A stretch of DNA of 64,000 nucleotides from Nostoc spongiaeforme FACHB-130. GTDB lineage: Bacteria > Cyanobacteriota > Cyanobacteriia > Cyanobacteriales > Nostocaceae. The translations under genes were made by a program, and so were the position numbers. The notes under the pieces were generated by a model. It saw only the letters and a program-made list of their open reading frames with translations. It had not been told where the DNA came from and made no database searches. The stretch covers positions 124,001 through 188,000 of the forward strand of contig NZ_JACJTB010000005.1 in assembly GCF_014698475.1 (NCBI RefSeq), given 5' to 3'. How positions within the stretch are numbered: position 1 is the first letter of the stretch; each line of letters starts with the position of its first letter. Of this stretch, positions 8,777-17,212 are shown piece after piece.

Positions 8777-9385
8777 TCATTTTTGGTTTTGAGGCCAGCG
8801 CCAGTTATAGCGATTCCAATCATAAATACCTGGAACTTCAAATTCGGAACCGTTATAAAAGCGAATAATGCAATTTGGAGAAGATTTGTGATTATCGCTG
8901 ATTTCATCGATGTAAACTACAGTGCAGAGAAACCATTCTCGTTGACAAGGGCCATTGTCTTGTACCCATTCCCATAGGGCGTTGGAAACTTCGATGCGAT
9001 CGCCTACTCTTAACTTGAGTGCATCTTCAAAATCAGCATATTTATCAAAATGATAGGACTCGACTCGATTCAACCATAGCAAACCATAGCGTTCGCGGAT
9101 GAATTGGACTTCGCCTGAGTCTTGGTTATGCAGCCAATCATTGAGTAGCTGCACTTTCCATGTGCGGTTTTGTTGTTCTTCTGTTTTGACAAACTTTAAA
9201 AATGCTAACAGTTCTTGGGAATCTAATTCGTCTAAAGGGTTAGCAATATCATATATGGAATCTTGAGAAATTTGCTTGACTACTTGCAGTAATATCTGTT
9301 TCTGCATTTCAGAGAGAGGACAGCTGGCTACATGACAACGCTTAAAGGCTGTTTGCAATGCTGTTTTAATCTCATCTGGGGTCAT
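8777..9385 (-). CDS. Conserved-looking cytoplasmic protein of unknown function
   Basis: 202 residues beginning MTPDEIKTALQTAFKRC; no signal peptide or membrane helix. The N-terminal half looks helical; the C-terminal half (VGDRIEVSNALWEWVQDNG, then EWFLCTVVYIDE and IRFYNGSEFEVPGIYDWNRY) is rich in Trp and Tyr and looks like a small beta-barrel. I do not recognise a family or function. The ORF has normal codon use with a HIP1-like GCGATCGC inside, and it covers its interval without a competing frame, so it is probably a real gene. It is divergent from parB. Confidence 0.65.
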   Translation of the reverse strand: MTPDEIKTALQTAFKRCHVASCPLSEMQKQILLQVVKQISQDSIYDIANPLDELDSQELLAFLKFVKTEEQQNRTWKVQLLNDWLHNQDSGEVQFIRERYGLLWLNRVESYHFDKYADFEDALKLRVGDRIEVSNALWEWVQDNGPCQREWFLCTVVYIDEISDNHKSSPNCIIRFYNGSEFEVPGIYDWNRYNWRWPQNQK

Positions 9386-9640
9386 AGGTCGTCAATAGCA
9401 ACTTAGAGGTTATGTCTACCAACTTTAACTAAGCCAGTTGATTATTCAAATTCTAGCTCCCAATTATTTTTATTTGCAGAAGAAAATATTTAGCACAACC
9501 TGTTTTGACTACTTTATAATTGTTTACAAATAGCCATTCCTCACAAGTTTCTCAGATTTAGTTTCTAATTTGAACATAGAAGCAGATTTAGTTGCATTTC
9601 TGAAGCTAATCATCATATTTGATAGTTTTTCAACTTTAAT

Positions 9641-9656
9641 GGAGAAATTTATGATG
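9641..9656 (+). promoter_or_regulatory. Ribosome binding site deciding the parB start
   Basis: GGAGA at 9641-9645 lies 5 bases before ATG 9651. The longer frame opened by a TTG at 9570 has no such site. Confidence 0.6.
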
Positions 9657-10583
9657 AATGCTGCGCTATCAGATCAATTTAGGTGGACAAAATCAACACG
9701 TAAGCTTGATATTAACTGTAGTATTTTACCTGCTCAATGCCCTATTACAGTTGGAATTGATTTGATTGAATTATCTCTGAAACAACCACGACGTTACTTT
9801 GACCCGAAAAAGTTAGCTCAACTTGTAGAATCAGTGAAAGAACACGGCATTTTAGAACCAGTGTTAGTTCGTCCACTTGCTCACGGCAAATATGAATTGA
9901 TAGCTGGAGAAAGAAGAATCAGAGCCGCACGCACTGTAGGATTAGTTGAAGTCCCAATTATTTCCCTAGAGCTAGATGATCAACAAGCTCTACAAATTGC
10001 TCTCATGGAAAATTTACAACGACAAGACCTTAACCCCGTTGAAGAAACTGAAGCCATATTAGAACTACTATCGTTATCTTTGGGAATAGATTCTAATAAA
10101 GTTATCTCTCTATTACACAGTGCTTTTAATGCTAAACAAAGAAATCAACAATTGAATCAAAACGTTTTGATTCAACTTGAGCAGATGGAATTACTGTTAT
10201 CACAGATAGGAAAATTCAACGCAGATAGTTTCCGTGCTAGTCGCCTGCCATTATTGAAGCTGCCTGAAGATATTCTTTCATCTCTGCGACAAGGTGAGAT
10301 TGAGTATACTAAAGCCCAAGCGATCGCACGAGTTAAATCCGAACAACAACGCACTGAATTACTCAAGATAGCGATCGCAGAAAATCTTTCTTTGAGCAAA
10401 ATCAAAACTAGGGTCAAAGCACTGAAATTTCCATCAGAAGCACAAGCAAAAAATACTTTAACTCAAAGGTTTAATGACATTAATAAGCTCTTACATCAAA
10501 AACAAGCTTCAATCAAATCTCAACACCAAGAAAGAATCACTAAGCTTTTAGATGAATTAGAGAAATTAATTTCCGAAAGTTAA
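9651..10583 (+). CDS. ParB/RepB/Spo0J family DNA-binding protein
   Basis: 310 residues from ATG 9651. The ParB N-terminal domain is clear: QPRRYFDPKKLAQLVESVKE, HGILEPVLVRPL, then the CTP/DNA-gating motif GERRIRAARTVGL and the following IALMENLQRQDLNPVEE. A KorB-like helix-turn-helix (EYTKAQAIARVKSEQQR) follows; the C-terminus is lysine-rich. ParB proteins load onto parS sites and recruit ParA for segregation. No parA lies beside it and I see no canonical parS palindrome. It could be chromosomal or a resident plasmid-type copy. Confidence 0.85.
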   Translation: MMNAALSDQFRWTKSTRKLDINCSILPAQCPITVGIDLIELSLKQPRRYFDPKKLAQLVESVKEHGILEPVLVRPLAHGKYELIAGERRIRAARTVGLVEVPIISLELDDQQALQIALMENLQRQDLNPVEETEAILELLSLSLGIDSNKVISLLHSAFNAKQRNQQLNQNVLIQLEQMELLLSQIGKFNADSFRASRLPLLKLPEDILSSLRQGEIEYTKAQAIARVKSEQQRTELLKIAIAENLSLSKIKTRVKALKFPSEAQAKNTLTQRFNDINKLLHQKQASIKSQHQERITKLLDELEKLISES

Positions 10584-10837
10584 TAACGCAGAGATAACTG
10601 CATCAAGTTCTTGCAAACTTACTTAACACAAAGAAATCTCAAAACCCTCGAAGAATTAAGCTTTTGTTTTTAACAACTTAATAAGTATATAAACAAATGT
10701 AAGTGATAATATTTAACTGTAAAAAGTAGTTGACTACTTCAGCAAGCAAGTAGGATATTAAAAGCATAACAGCACAGTAATTCTACGGTTTAATTCTTAA
10801 AGTTAAACTATTCTTATGCTTCACTAACATAAAAAAT

Positions 10838-11047
10838 ATGAGCATTGCTGATTTGGTAATGAAATTAGGTATTCGCAAAACTCGAACTAGTAATGGTAGA
10901 CATCTCCAAAATAGTATATTTTGTGATAAAAGAACATCAAAATCATTTTTTCGACACAAAAAGATGAGTGAGATACTGAAATATATTGAAGAAAATACTA
11001 AAGAAATAAAGAGGTTAATAGGTCTAGACTATTGTACATTTCTCTAA
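10838..11047 (+). CDS. Small ORF, possible transposase N-terminal remnant
   Basis: A 69-residue frame starting ATG with no ribosome binding site. The C-terminal stretch ILKYIEENTKEIKRLIGLDY resembles, from memory, the beginning of some cyanobacterial DDE transposases (pattern NxxExKRLxGLDYxxF), where the rest of the enzyme would follow. Here the frame stops right after it, so if the resemblance is real this is a degenerate stub. No inverted repeats were found around it. It may equally be a chance frame. Confidence 0.25.
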   Translation: MSIADLVMKLGIRKTRTSNGRHLQNSIFCDKRTSKSFFRHKKMSEILKYIEENTKEIKRLIGLDYCTFL

Positions 11048-11119
11048 TTTCTTATGAGTGAATTTTTATCTTGTATACCATTCAGGTAAATACTTTCCTA
11101 ATTTTCGGAGATGTCTATT

Positions 11120-11719
11120 ATGTCTGATAACGACTCAGATAAAGATAAAAAACAATCGTGGTTTGTCCCTGTTTTGATAGCAGTTATTGGTGCGATTAGT
11201 ACAATTGCAGTTGCAGTTATTAACCAACCAGATTCATATACTCCATCTAATACATCACCAAGCTCACGAGTATTTCCAACAACTTCTTCAATACCATCAA
11301 ACTCGCCTAACTCAGCTAGAGGTGATGAATTTAAACCAACAGTTGAGTATTCTTTGAGTGAGTTTAGTGGAGCAAAGTTACGCCTAGGAAATCGTAAACA
11401 AGAAGTACTTCTTGTCTCTGATGTAACTTTGCAGTGGGATTTTTCTAAATGCCCAAGACTTGAAGAGCCTCTGACGGGACTACCTTTAATAGAGTACCGT
11501 TACACGGTAAATGTTACTCAGAATCGAGGGTCAAAACTTCTCGACAGAAGAACCTTTAAATATGCCTCTGGAGATGTTGATGATTTCTATGTCGATATAA
11601 TATATCCAGGTAATGGTGTTTATCAAATTTGGTTGGAGTTCAAATACGCTAGTTTTGGCAGCAGCGACATCAAAATTTATCAAACTCAAAAAGAATCAAT
11701 TTCTCTTTGTTATAGGTAG
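11120..11719 (+). CDS. Membrane-anchored protein of unknown function
   Basis: About 199 residues. ATG 11120 is preferred because CGGAG (11106-11110) then sits 9 bases upstream; the ATG at 11111 touches that site. A charged N-terminus (SDNDSDKDKKQ) precedes a single hydrophobic helix (WFVPVLIAVIGAISTIAVAV), a Ser/Pro/Thr-rich linker and a globular domain (residues about 75-199) ending in ESISLCYR. This gives an N-in, C-out bitopic protein with a domain outside the cytoplasm. The globular part has two Cys (FSKCPRLEE and SLCYR), possibly disulfide-linked. No family recognised. Confidence 0.65.
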   Translation: MSDNDSDKDKKQSWFVPVLIAVIGAISTIAVAVINQPDSYTPSNTSPSSRVFPTTSSIPSNSPNSARGDEFKPTVEYSLSEFSGAKLRLGNRKQEVLLVSDVTLQWDFSKCPRLEEPLTGLPLIEYRYTVNVTQNRGSKLLDRRTFKYASGDVDDFYVDIIYPGNGVYQIWLEFKYASFGSSDIKIYQTQKESISLCYR

Positions 11720-12100
11720 CGAGCAGTAAATGTCTAACAACGCCCATACACAAGCTGTCTAAATTTCTTCAAAGAAGAAATTATGCTAAATCGTCAATAC
11801 ATAGCCGCGTATTTTGTTGATCAAAAGCATCCCATCATGTGCTGCCGCCGCATAAAACTACTCAAGAGTTTCTTCGGAGTTCACACTAGATGCTATCGCC
11901 TGCTTTATTTTAGTTAGTGCGTTTAAGACTTGTGTGTACAAGTGAGCCTTTTTAAGGACAGGCTCAAGAGGATGAAAAATTACTAATTATCACAACCGAT
12001 TACTTTTCAAACAACCTCTGAGTAAGGCTTTATGTAAAAGAATAAAACTTTGATATTAGCTTAACTTGATTGAACAAATTTTGAACTCTAATTTAATATT
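11720..12100. other. Intergenic region with a hairpin, no gene seen
   Basis: The exact inverted repeat AATTTCTTC-AAA-GAAGAAATT at 11762-11782 lies 40 bases after the preceding stop, but without a T-tract. The remainder has small weak hairpins (ACTTG...CAAGT near 11930) and the presumed promoter of the response regulator. No ORF of note. Confidence 0.5.
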
Positions 12101-12793
12101 ATGGCTACTACAATTGATGTCAAAAAAGAAGTTATTTCTATATTACTGGTAGATAATGAACTGGTATTTCGTCAGGGGATTCGTACCCTATTAGGCTTTT
12201 ATAATAGTAGTGGCGCATATAATTTTAATGTTGTTGGTGAAGCGTCTACTGTTGAGCAAGCTATTAGGTTGAATATAGAACAACATCCAGCTTTAATATT
12301 GCTTGATTTAGAATTACCTCCAGAGGATGGAATTATAGTTTTACAACATCTGAAAAAGTCATCTTACAATGGCAAATGCTTAATTTTGTCAGCACAACAA
12401 GAAGACGAATATGTATATCGTGCCATGCAAGCAGGTGCATGGGGCTATATATTAAAAGACAAATTAGCCACGCAATTATGTGAAGGAATTATGACTATTA
12501 TTAATAATAAAGTTTATTTGCCACCTGATGTAGCAACTGTTTTCTTCCGATTATTCCAATACTACTCAGGAAATTCATTAAACTCCAATAGCGAAATCGA
12601 TTTAACCAAACAAGAGCAGGAAATATTGAACTGGCTTGTACAAGGAGAACCCAATGAACAAATTGCCAAACGCCTTTATATTACTGTTGCAACTGTCAAA
12701 GCTCACCTAACTAATATTTTTAGAAAACTAGGTGTTACTAGTCGGACTCAAGCAATTGTTCAAGCCCTAAAATATGGGTTGGTTTGCCCATGA
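12101..12793 (+). CDS. NarL/FixJ-type (LuxR family) response regulator
   Basis: 230 residues. Receiver domain at 13-130: acidic pocket D18-N-E20, phospho-acceptor Asp69 in LILLDLELP, a Ser at 97 (LILSAQQ) and Lys119 in YILKDK. The C-terminal HTH_LuxR domain at about 165-228 has LTKQEQEILNWLVQGEPNEQ and TVATVKAHLTNIFRKLGV. The second position of the usual acidic pair is Asn, a mild deviation. These proteins bind DNA as phosphorylated dimers. No histidine kinase gene is adjacent; the next gene, 127 bases downstream on the same strand, encodes the DUF4157 protein, so it could control that gene (inference). Confidence 0.9.
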   Translation: MATTIDVKKEVISILLVDNELVFRQGIRTLLGFYNSSGAYNFNVVGEASTVEQAIRLNIEQHPALILLDLELPPEDGIIVLQHLKKSSYNGKCLILSAQQEDEYVYRAMQAGAWGYILKDKLATQLCEGIMTIINNKVYLPPDVATVFFRLFQYYSGNSLNSNSEIDLTKQEQEILNWLVQGEPNEQIAKRLYITVATVKAHLTNIFRKLGVTSRTQAIVQALKYGLVCP

Positions 12794-12920
12794 ATAACTC
12801 CAATCGTTTTTGTCATACAAATTAATTTTAATGAGGATAGCAAAAATATACGGCTCATTACCAGCTTGCATTATTTCAGAAATTTAACTAGCAATAAAAG
12901 CCCATTATAGGAGAACAATT

Positions 12921-14321
12921 ATGTACACAAGAGTTCAAAGAAACGGTAAATCAACGACTAATTCATCTACAAATCAGTTTGCATCACGCCCATTCAAAGT
13001 TGAAGAATCTCTGCCACAACAAAATGTAAATGAAGATGATGTAATCCAAAATCAAGAATTAGCACCAAAGCCAAGCAGTCTTGATAGTAAATCTTTGTTG
13101 TCTCGGATATCAGTAACAAGACCAGATGGCGCACCACCACTTCCGCCCCCAGGCATCCAAATGAAGTTGGGCAATGGAGAAGCAAACGAAAATTATCAAC
13201 CACAATATCAACCAGATACATCTACCTCACGCCTGCAAATGAAGCTGACGATAGGACAACCAGGGGATAAATATGAGCAAGAGGCAGATAGGATTGCCAA
13301 AGATGTAGTCCAAAGTATTCACTCAACAGACAATCAGGTTGTACAGAATAAAGAACAGCCTACTGAATCAATTGGCCAGGGACAGAATTTCTGGTTGTCA
13401 AGGATGTCAATACAACAACCTCCATATCAGCCAGACACAACTACCCCACGTCTGCAAATGAAACTGAGTATACAAGAAGCTAGAGAGGAACTAGAACCCT
13501 CATTAGACCAACAAAGTAACACCTCAATTCAGCCATTGATTCAGCATATGAATATCGGAGGAATGGCAGTCTCTCTCGATGTCGAAGCGGGGATACAACG
13601 GGCTAGAAGTGGTGGGCAGCCCTTAGCAGACAGTATCAGAGAACCGATGGAGCAGGTGTTTGGGGCTGATTTTAGTGGTGTGAGGGTACATACAGATGCT
13701 CAGGCTGACCAGTTGAACCAGTCAATACAGGCCAAGGCTTTTACAACGGGACAGGATGTGTTCTTTCGGCAGGGGGAGTATGAACCTGGGAGTCAAGGGG
13801 GGCAAGAGTTGTTGGCGCATGAGTTGACCCATGTGGTGCAGCAGGGGCGAGGGAAAGTAGAGTGCTTAAAGAAAAGCCCCTTGGAGGAAGTGGAAGCCGT
13901 AACAGATACAAAAAGCCATGCGAACAATAAGGAAGCCCCCGATAAGAACAAAGAACTAAGCATCCAAAGGTGCGACGGGGGACAGGTTTTACGAGGGTAC
14001 GTACAGCGTTATATACCGTACAGGAGCGTACAAATGGGCATTGGCATTATAAATAACCCAGAATTCCCGTTTCGCAGGCTGCGTATAACAGCCACAATCT
14101 ACCAGCGCCACCTAGATTATCTACAATCGACGAATCCGCACATGATAAGCATAGAGAGGGCGTTAGAGGCGGTCTATAATTATAGAAGAGCGCTAACGCT
14201 TGACATAACACCTCCATTCGTATATAGCTGCACAGCAAAATACAAGAACGACGTACAAGCGGATATTCGACTGCTGGACGAATGGCTGCACGGGGTTCTA
14301 ACAACTATATCGACCGGCTAA
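12921..14321 (+). CDS. DUF4157 (eCIS core/cargo-type) protein with variable C-terminal module
   Basis: 466 residues. The disordered N-terminus starts MYTRVQRNGKS, the usual opening of Nostoc DUF4157 proteins. Two copies of a YQPDT(S/T)T.RLQMKL repeat lie at about 97-109 and 169-182; the first leads into IGQPGDKYEQEADRIA. The DUF4157 domain at about 237-309 has VFGADFSGVRVHTD and the zinc-peptidase motif HELTH (300-304) before VVQQG. DUF4157 proteins are linked to extracellular contractile injection systems, often as cargo. Residues 310-466 match nothing I know and use rare codons (ATA Ile, AGG Arg) unlike the N-terminal half. A ribosome binding site (GGAG) precedes the ATG. A 39-residue ORF follows 10 bases after the stop. 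Confidence 0.85.
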   Translation: MYTRVQRNGKSTTNSSTNQFASRPFKVEESLPQQNVNEDDVIQNQELAPKPSSLDSKSLLSRISVTRPDGAPPLPPPGIQMKLGNGEANENYQPQYQPDTSTSRLQMKLTIGQPGDKYEQEADRIAKDVVQSIHSTDNQVVQNKEQPTESIGQGQNFWLSRMSIQQPPYQPDTTTPRLQMKLSIQEAREELEPSLDQQSNTSIQPLIQHMNIGGMAVSLDVEAGIQRARSGGQPLADSIREPMEQVFGADFSGVRVHTDAQADQLNQSIQAKAFTTGQDVFFRQGEYEPGSQGGQELLAHELTHVVQQGRGKVECLKKSPLEEVEAVTDTKSHANNKEAPDKNKELSIQRCDGGQVLRGYVQRYIPYRSVQMGIGIINNPEFPFRRLRITATIYQRHLDYLQSTNPHMISIERALEAVYNYRRALTLDITPPFVYSCTAKYKNDVQADIRLLDEWLHGVLTTISTG

Positions 14322-14331
14322 GGAACGAAAG

Positions 14332-14451
14332 ATGAAGCAGCGACAGGAGGAAGAAAGTGAACCACTTGGCGAAGAACCAAAGCCATACCGCCCAAAAGTA
14401 TATCTGCTGATAGCAGGTGTGATTGCGATCGATACGATCGCCAAAATTTGA
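14332..14451 (+). CDS. 39-residue ORF downstream of the DUF4157 gene
   Basis: ATG 14332 to TGA 14449-14451, preceded by AGGA (14321-14324) at 7 bases. The product begins MKQRQEEESEPLGEEPKPYR and ends with a short hydrophobic stretch (VYLLIAGVIAIDTIAKI). It could be a small membrane-associated partner or immunity-like peptide of the upstream protein. Its last codons overlap an inverted repeat GCGATCG-ATA-CGATCGC (14425-14441), so part of it may instead belong to a terminator. No homologue recognised. Confidence 0.35.
   Translation: MKQRQEEESEPLGEEPKPYRPKVYLLIAGVIAIDTIAKI
14425..14448 (+). terminator. HIP1-derived inverted repeat, possible terminator
   Basis: GCGATCG (14425-14431) and CGATCGC (14435-14441) form a 7-bp stem with a 3-base loop, followed by CAAAATTTGATTTT. 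It lies between convergent genes (the DUF4157 unit and arsH). Confidence 0.35.
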
Positions 14452-14453
14452 TT

Positions 14454-15107
14454 TTAGTTAACTTTCAAAGCTTTGTTCGCCACTTCAATGACTTCTTTAG
14501 CAGCCTTTTCCTTGCGTTCACTGTAGCGATCAGTGAGATAATCTACCTTGTCTCGCAACAACAAAGTAAACTTATAAAGTTCTTCCATCACATCCACAAC
14601 GCGATCGCGGTAGGGTGAATCTTTCATCGTGCCGTCTTCTTTAAACTCTTGATATGCTTTCGCCACTGATGATTGATTGGGAATTGTAAACATCCGCATC
14701 CATCGCCCCAAAATTCTCAATGTATTCACAGCGTTGAAAGACTGAGAACCACCGCTTACCTGCATCACAGCTAAAGTTCTACCTTGAGTCGGACGAACTG
14801 CACCTATATTCAGAGGAATCCAATCAATTTGGTTTTTCATAATCCCAGAAATCTGACCGTGCAGTTCTGGACTAGACCAAACTTGCCCTTCTGACCACAT
14901 ACTTAATTCTCTCAACTCCTGAACCTTGGGATGGGTATCAGGGACACTACCGTAAATTGGGAGTTCTCTAGGGTCGAAAAACTTCACCTCTGCACCAAAT
15001 TCTGTAATGATGCGTGCTGCTTCTTCGGCTAACAGGCGACTGTAGGAGCGATCGCGCAAAGAACCATACAAAAATAAAATTCTGGGGGGATGGTCGAATG
15101 TTGTCAT
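14454..15107 (-). CDS. arsH: ArsH, NADPH-dependent FMN reductase / organoarsenical oxidase
   Basis: 217 residues from ATG at 15107; a TTG five codons earlier (15122) is the alternative and neither has a clear Shine-Dalgarno. The flavodoxin-like fold starts with the FMN phosphate loop [19 protein letters not shown]; the family signatures [18 protein letters not shown] and [20 protein letters not shown] follow. ArsH oxidises trivalent organoarsenicals and reduces quinones or Fe/Cr in other hosts. It is the last gene of an acr3-arsC-arsH unit, separated from arsC by about 240 bases that contain a MITE-like element, which may weaken co-transcription. Confidence 0.93.
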   Translation of the reverse strand: MTTFDHPPRILFLYGSLRDRSYSRLLAEEAARIITEFGAEVKFFDPRELPIYGSVPDTHPKVQELRELSMWSEGQVWSSPELHGQISGIMKNQIDWIPLNIGAVRPTQGRTLAVMQVSGGSQSFNAVNTLRILGRWMRMFTIPNQSSVAKAYQEFKEDGTMKDSPYRDRVVDVMEELYKFTLLLRDKVDYLTDRYSERKEKAAKEVIEVANKALKVN

Positions 15108-15204
15108 ATAACGTAGTTGCACAAAATTAAATTCATTCGTGGAGGTAGGGAACAGGGAACAAGGAACGGAGAACAGGAAAAGAATATGTGTAAGTAGTTA
15201 TTCT

Positions 15205-15323
15205 AGGACTTACGCAGACTCTACGATTTCTTGGCGTTCTACCTTGCGGGAAGCCGCTTGCGCGTCTAATGCGACTTGGCAGTTCGATAAATTAAGCTTT
15301 TTGGGAATTTTTGCGTAATTCCT
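15205..15323. mobile_element. 119-bp MITE-like element between arsC and arsH
   Basis: Terminal inverted repeats AGGACTTACGCA (15205-15216) and TGCGTAATTCCT (15312-15323) match at 11 of 12 positions. The interior carries the fragment TTGCGGGAAGCCGCTTGCG, a palindromic motif frequent in Nostoc repeats. No ORF. It interrupts the ars operon spacing. Confidence 0.6.
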
Positions 15324-15348
15324 GTATTCATATCTGAAATAAACAAGT

Positions 15349-15747
15349 TTATGCTTGATTCACAGACGCAATTAATTGAACTACTCGTTCTTTAATTTCA
15401 TCGCGCACTCTGGGAAAAATTTCTGGTTGTTCTGCTGGATCATCCAATTGCCAATCTTCAAATACTTCGCGTACCACCCATTCCGGCGGTAAGTTCACAC
15501 CACAACCGCACAGAGAAATCACCACATCAAAATCTTCAGCTTGAAAATCACTTAGGGGTTTGGAATGCTGATTAGTAATATCAATACCAATTTCTTGCAT
15601 CGCTGCGATCGCTTCTGGTCTCACCTGACTCGCCTCTAACCCCGAACTAGTTACGGCTATTTTTCCTTGTCCCAGAGTTTTAGCAAAACCTTCTGCCATT
15701 TGCGAACGAGCCGAATTCTTTTTACAGACAAACATGACACGTTTCAT
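15349..15747 (-). CDS. arsC: Arsenate reductase ArsC (low-molecular-weight phosphatase fold, cyanobacterial type)
   Basis: 132 residues. The P-loop CKKNSARSQMAEG carries the nucleophile Cys8; Cys80 and Cys82 sit in ISLCGCGVNLPPEW; the Asp of the phosphatase fold is in DDPAEQP. The Cys8/Cys80/Cys82 arrangement is the one known from the Synechocystis enzyme, which has the fold of thioredoxin-linked reductases but uses glutathione/glutaredoxin. It converts arsenate to arsenite for export by Acr3, whose gene ends 35 bases upstream. Start ATG 15747 is unambiguous. Cytoplasmic. Confidence 0.93.
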   Translation of the reverse strand: MKRVMFVCKKNSARSQMAEGFAKTLGQGKIAVTSSGLEASQVRPEAIAAMQEIGIDITNQHSKPLSDFQAEDFDVVISLCGCGVNLPPEWVVREVFEDWQLDDPAEQPEIFPRVRDEIKERVVQLIASVNQA

Positions 15748-15782
15748 AAATCAAATCCTTATTTTGTGACTGATAGTTGTGA

Positions 15783-16937
15783 TTATTTGCAATCTCCAAA
15801 ACAACGCGGATCTAGCAAGGTTGCTTTCTCTGGTTCTCTCGGAAACCAACTTGCTGTGCGCTTACAAAACTCAACCAGCATTAACATAACTGGCACTTCA
15901 ATTAAAACCCCCACCACCGTAGCCAGTGCGGCACCAGAACTTAAGCCAAATAAAATCACAGCCGTGGCGATCGCTACTTCAAAATGATTACTCGCGCCAA
16001 TTAATGCTGCTGGTGCGGCATCTTCGTAAGCTAAATTCAGCTTCAATCCTGCTACATAACTAATTAAAAAAATGAAATTAGTTTGAATAAACAGTGGTAC
16101 AGCAATTAACAAAATATGCAAGGGATTATTCACAATTAATTCACCCTTGAAGGCAAACAGTAGTACCAAAGTTAATAACAAAGCCGTAATCGCTACGGGA
16201 GTCAAATAATTAAGAAATCGTCTTTCAAACCACTCTTTACCTTTATATTTAAAAATCCAGTAACGGCTGTATATTCCTGCTATTAACGGTAAACCAACGT
16301 AAATTAATACCGACAAAACAATAGTTTCCCAAGGTACAGCTAAATTATTCGCCGCTAGTAACCATCTACCCAAAGGCGCATACAAAAACAGCATAGCCAA
16401 AGAATTTACAGCCACCATAATTAAGGTGTGTCCTTGGTTGCCGTAAGAAAGATATCCCCACATCAGCACCATTGCTGTACAAGGTGCAATTCCTAGTAAA
16501 ATCGTGCCGGCAATGTAAGAATTAGCCAGTGTAACTTCACCACCGCGAATCATTTCACTTCCAACAATCAAAGGACGAAATAACCATCCTAAGAAAAATT
16601 GAGCAAATACCACCATCGTGAAAGGTTTAATCAACCAATTCACTACCAAAGTGAGAATCACTGGTTTGGGAGCGCGGATAGCATTTGTAGCTTGGGTGAA
16701 GTCAATTTTCACCATGATGGGATACATCATAAAAAATAAACAGACAGCAATGGGAATCGAGACTTGATATACACTCATTGCGTCCAGTGCGACCGCCACT
16801 CCTGGAAATAATCGACCCAGAACAATTCCGCCAAAGATACATAAAAAGACCCATACAGTGAGGTACTTTTCAAAAAAACTGAGATTGCTTCCTGCTTGTA
16901 TCCGATTTGTATTAGCTTGGGGATTCTGATTCATCAA
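15783..16937 (-). CDS. acr3: Acr3-family arsenite efflux transporter
   Basis: 384 residues with about ten membrane helices. The conserved transport cysteine is Cys153 in [18 protein letters not shown], matching the essential Cys of Acr3 permeases, and a conserved acidic region [16 protein letters not shown] lies near the C-terminus. Acr3 exports arsenite across the inner membrane using the proton-motive force. It is the first gene of the acr3-arsC-arsH unit (often labelled arsB in cyanobacteria). Two ATCAA-N6-TTGAT inverted repeats lie 72-143 bases upstream of its ATG, so arsenite induction through an ArsR-type repressor is likely. Confidence 0.93.
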   Translation of the reverse strand: MMNQNPQANTNRIQAGSNLSFFEKYLTVWVFLCIFGGIVLGRLFPGVAVALDAMSVYQVSIPIAVCLFFMMYPIMVKIDFTQATNAIRAPKPVILTLVVNWLIKPFTMVVFAQFFLGWLFRPLIVGSEMIRGGEVTLANSYIAGTILLGIAPCTAMVLMWGYLSYGNQGHTLIMVAVNSLAMLFLYAPLGRWLLAANNLAVPWETIVLSVLIYVGLPLIAGIYSRYWIFKYKGKEWFERRFLNYLTPVAITALLLTLVLLFAFKGELIVNNPLHILLIAVPLFIQTNFIFLISYVAGLKLNLAYEDAAPAALIGASNHFEVAIATAVILFGLSSGAALATVVGVLIEVPVMLMLVEFCKRTASWFPREPEKATLLDPRCFGDCK

Positions 16938-17008
16938 AGTACACCTAAAATAAAACCGCTCAGACTTGGCTGCTTTTCACGTTTTGTCGCTAAGGTTCTC
17001 TATTCTTC

Positions 17009-17028
17009 ATATCAAATTTTCTTGATAT
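17009..17028. promoter_or_regulatory. ArsR/SmtB-type operator candidate, promoter-distal
   Basis: ATATCAA (17009-17015), 6 bases, TTGATAT (17022-17028): an exact 7-bp dyad containing the ATCAA-N6-TTGAT pattern expected of ArsR-family sites. Its centre is 53 bases from the centre of the second copy, close to five helical turns. Confidence 0.55.
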
Positions 17029-17062
17029 ATAAGGTGGATGTCAACTAGAGAATACAAAAATT

Positions 17063-17080
17063 CATCAAAAAAACTTGATG
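17063..17080. promoter_or_regulatory. ArsR/SmtB-type operator candidate, second copy
   Basis: CATCAA (17063-17068), AAAAAC, TTGATG (17075-17080): an exact 6-bp dyad with the same ATCAA-N6-TTGAT core as the site at 17009-17028. Confidence 0.55.
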
Positions 17081-17212
17081 GATACTCCGCAGAATTTAAA
17101 GTCTGCAATCTCTTGGTTACGAAATTCAGGTAAGCTGAGGTTAAAAATAGTGCTGAATGTCGAGTTTTTCAGCACTAAGTTCAATTAGAGTAATTAATTA
17201 CCTGTGTGAAAT

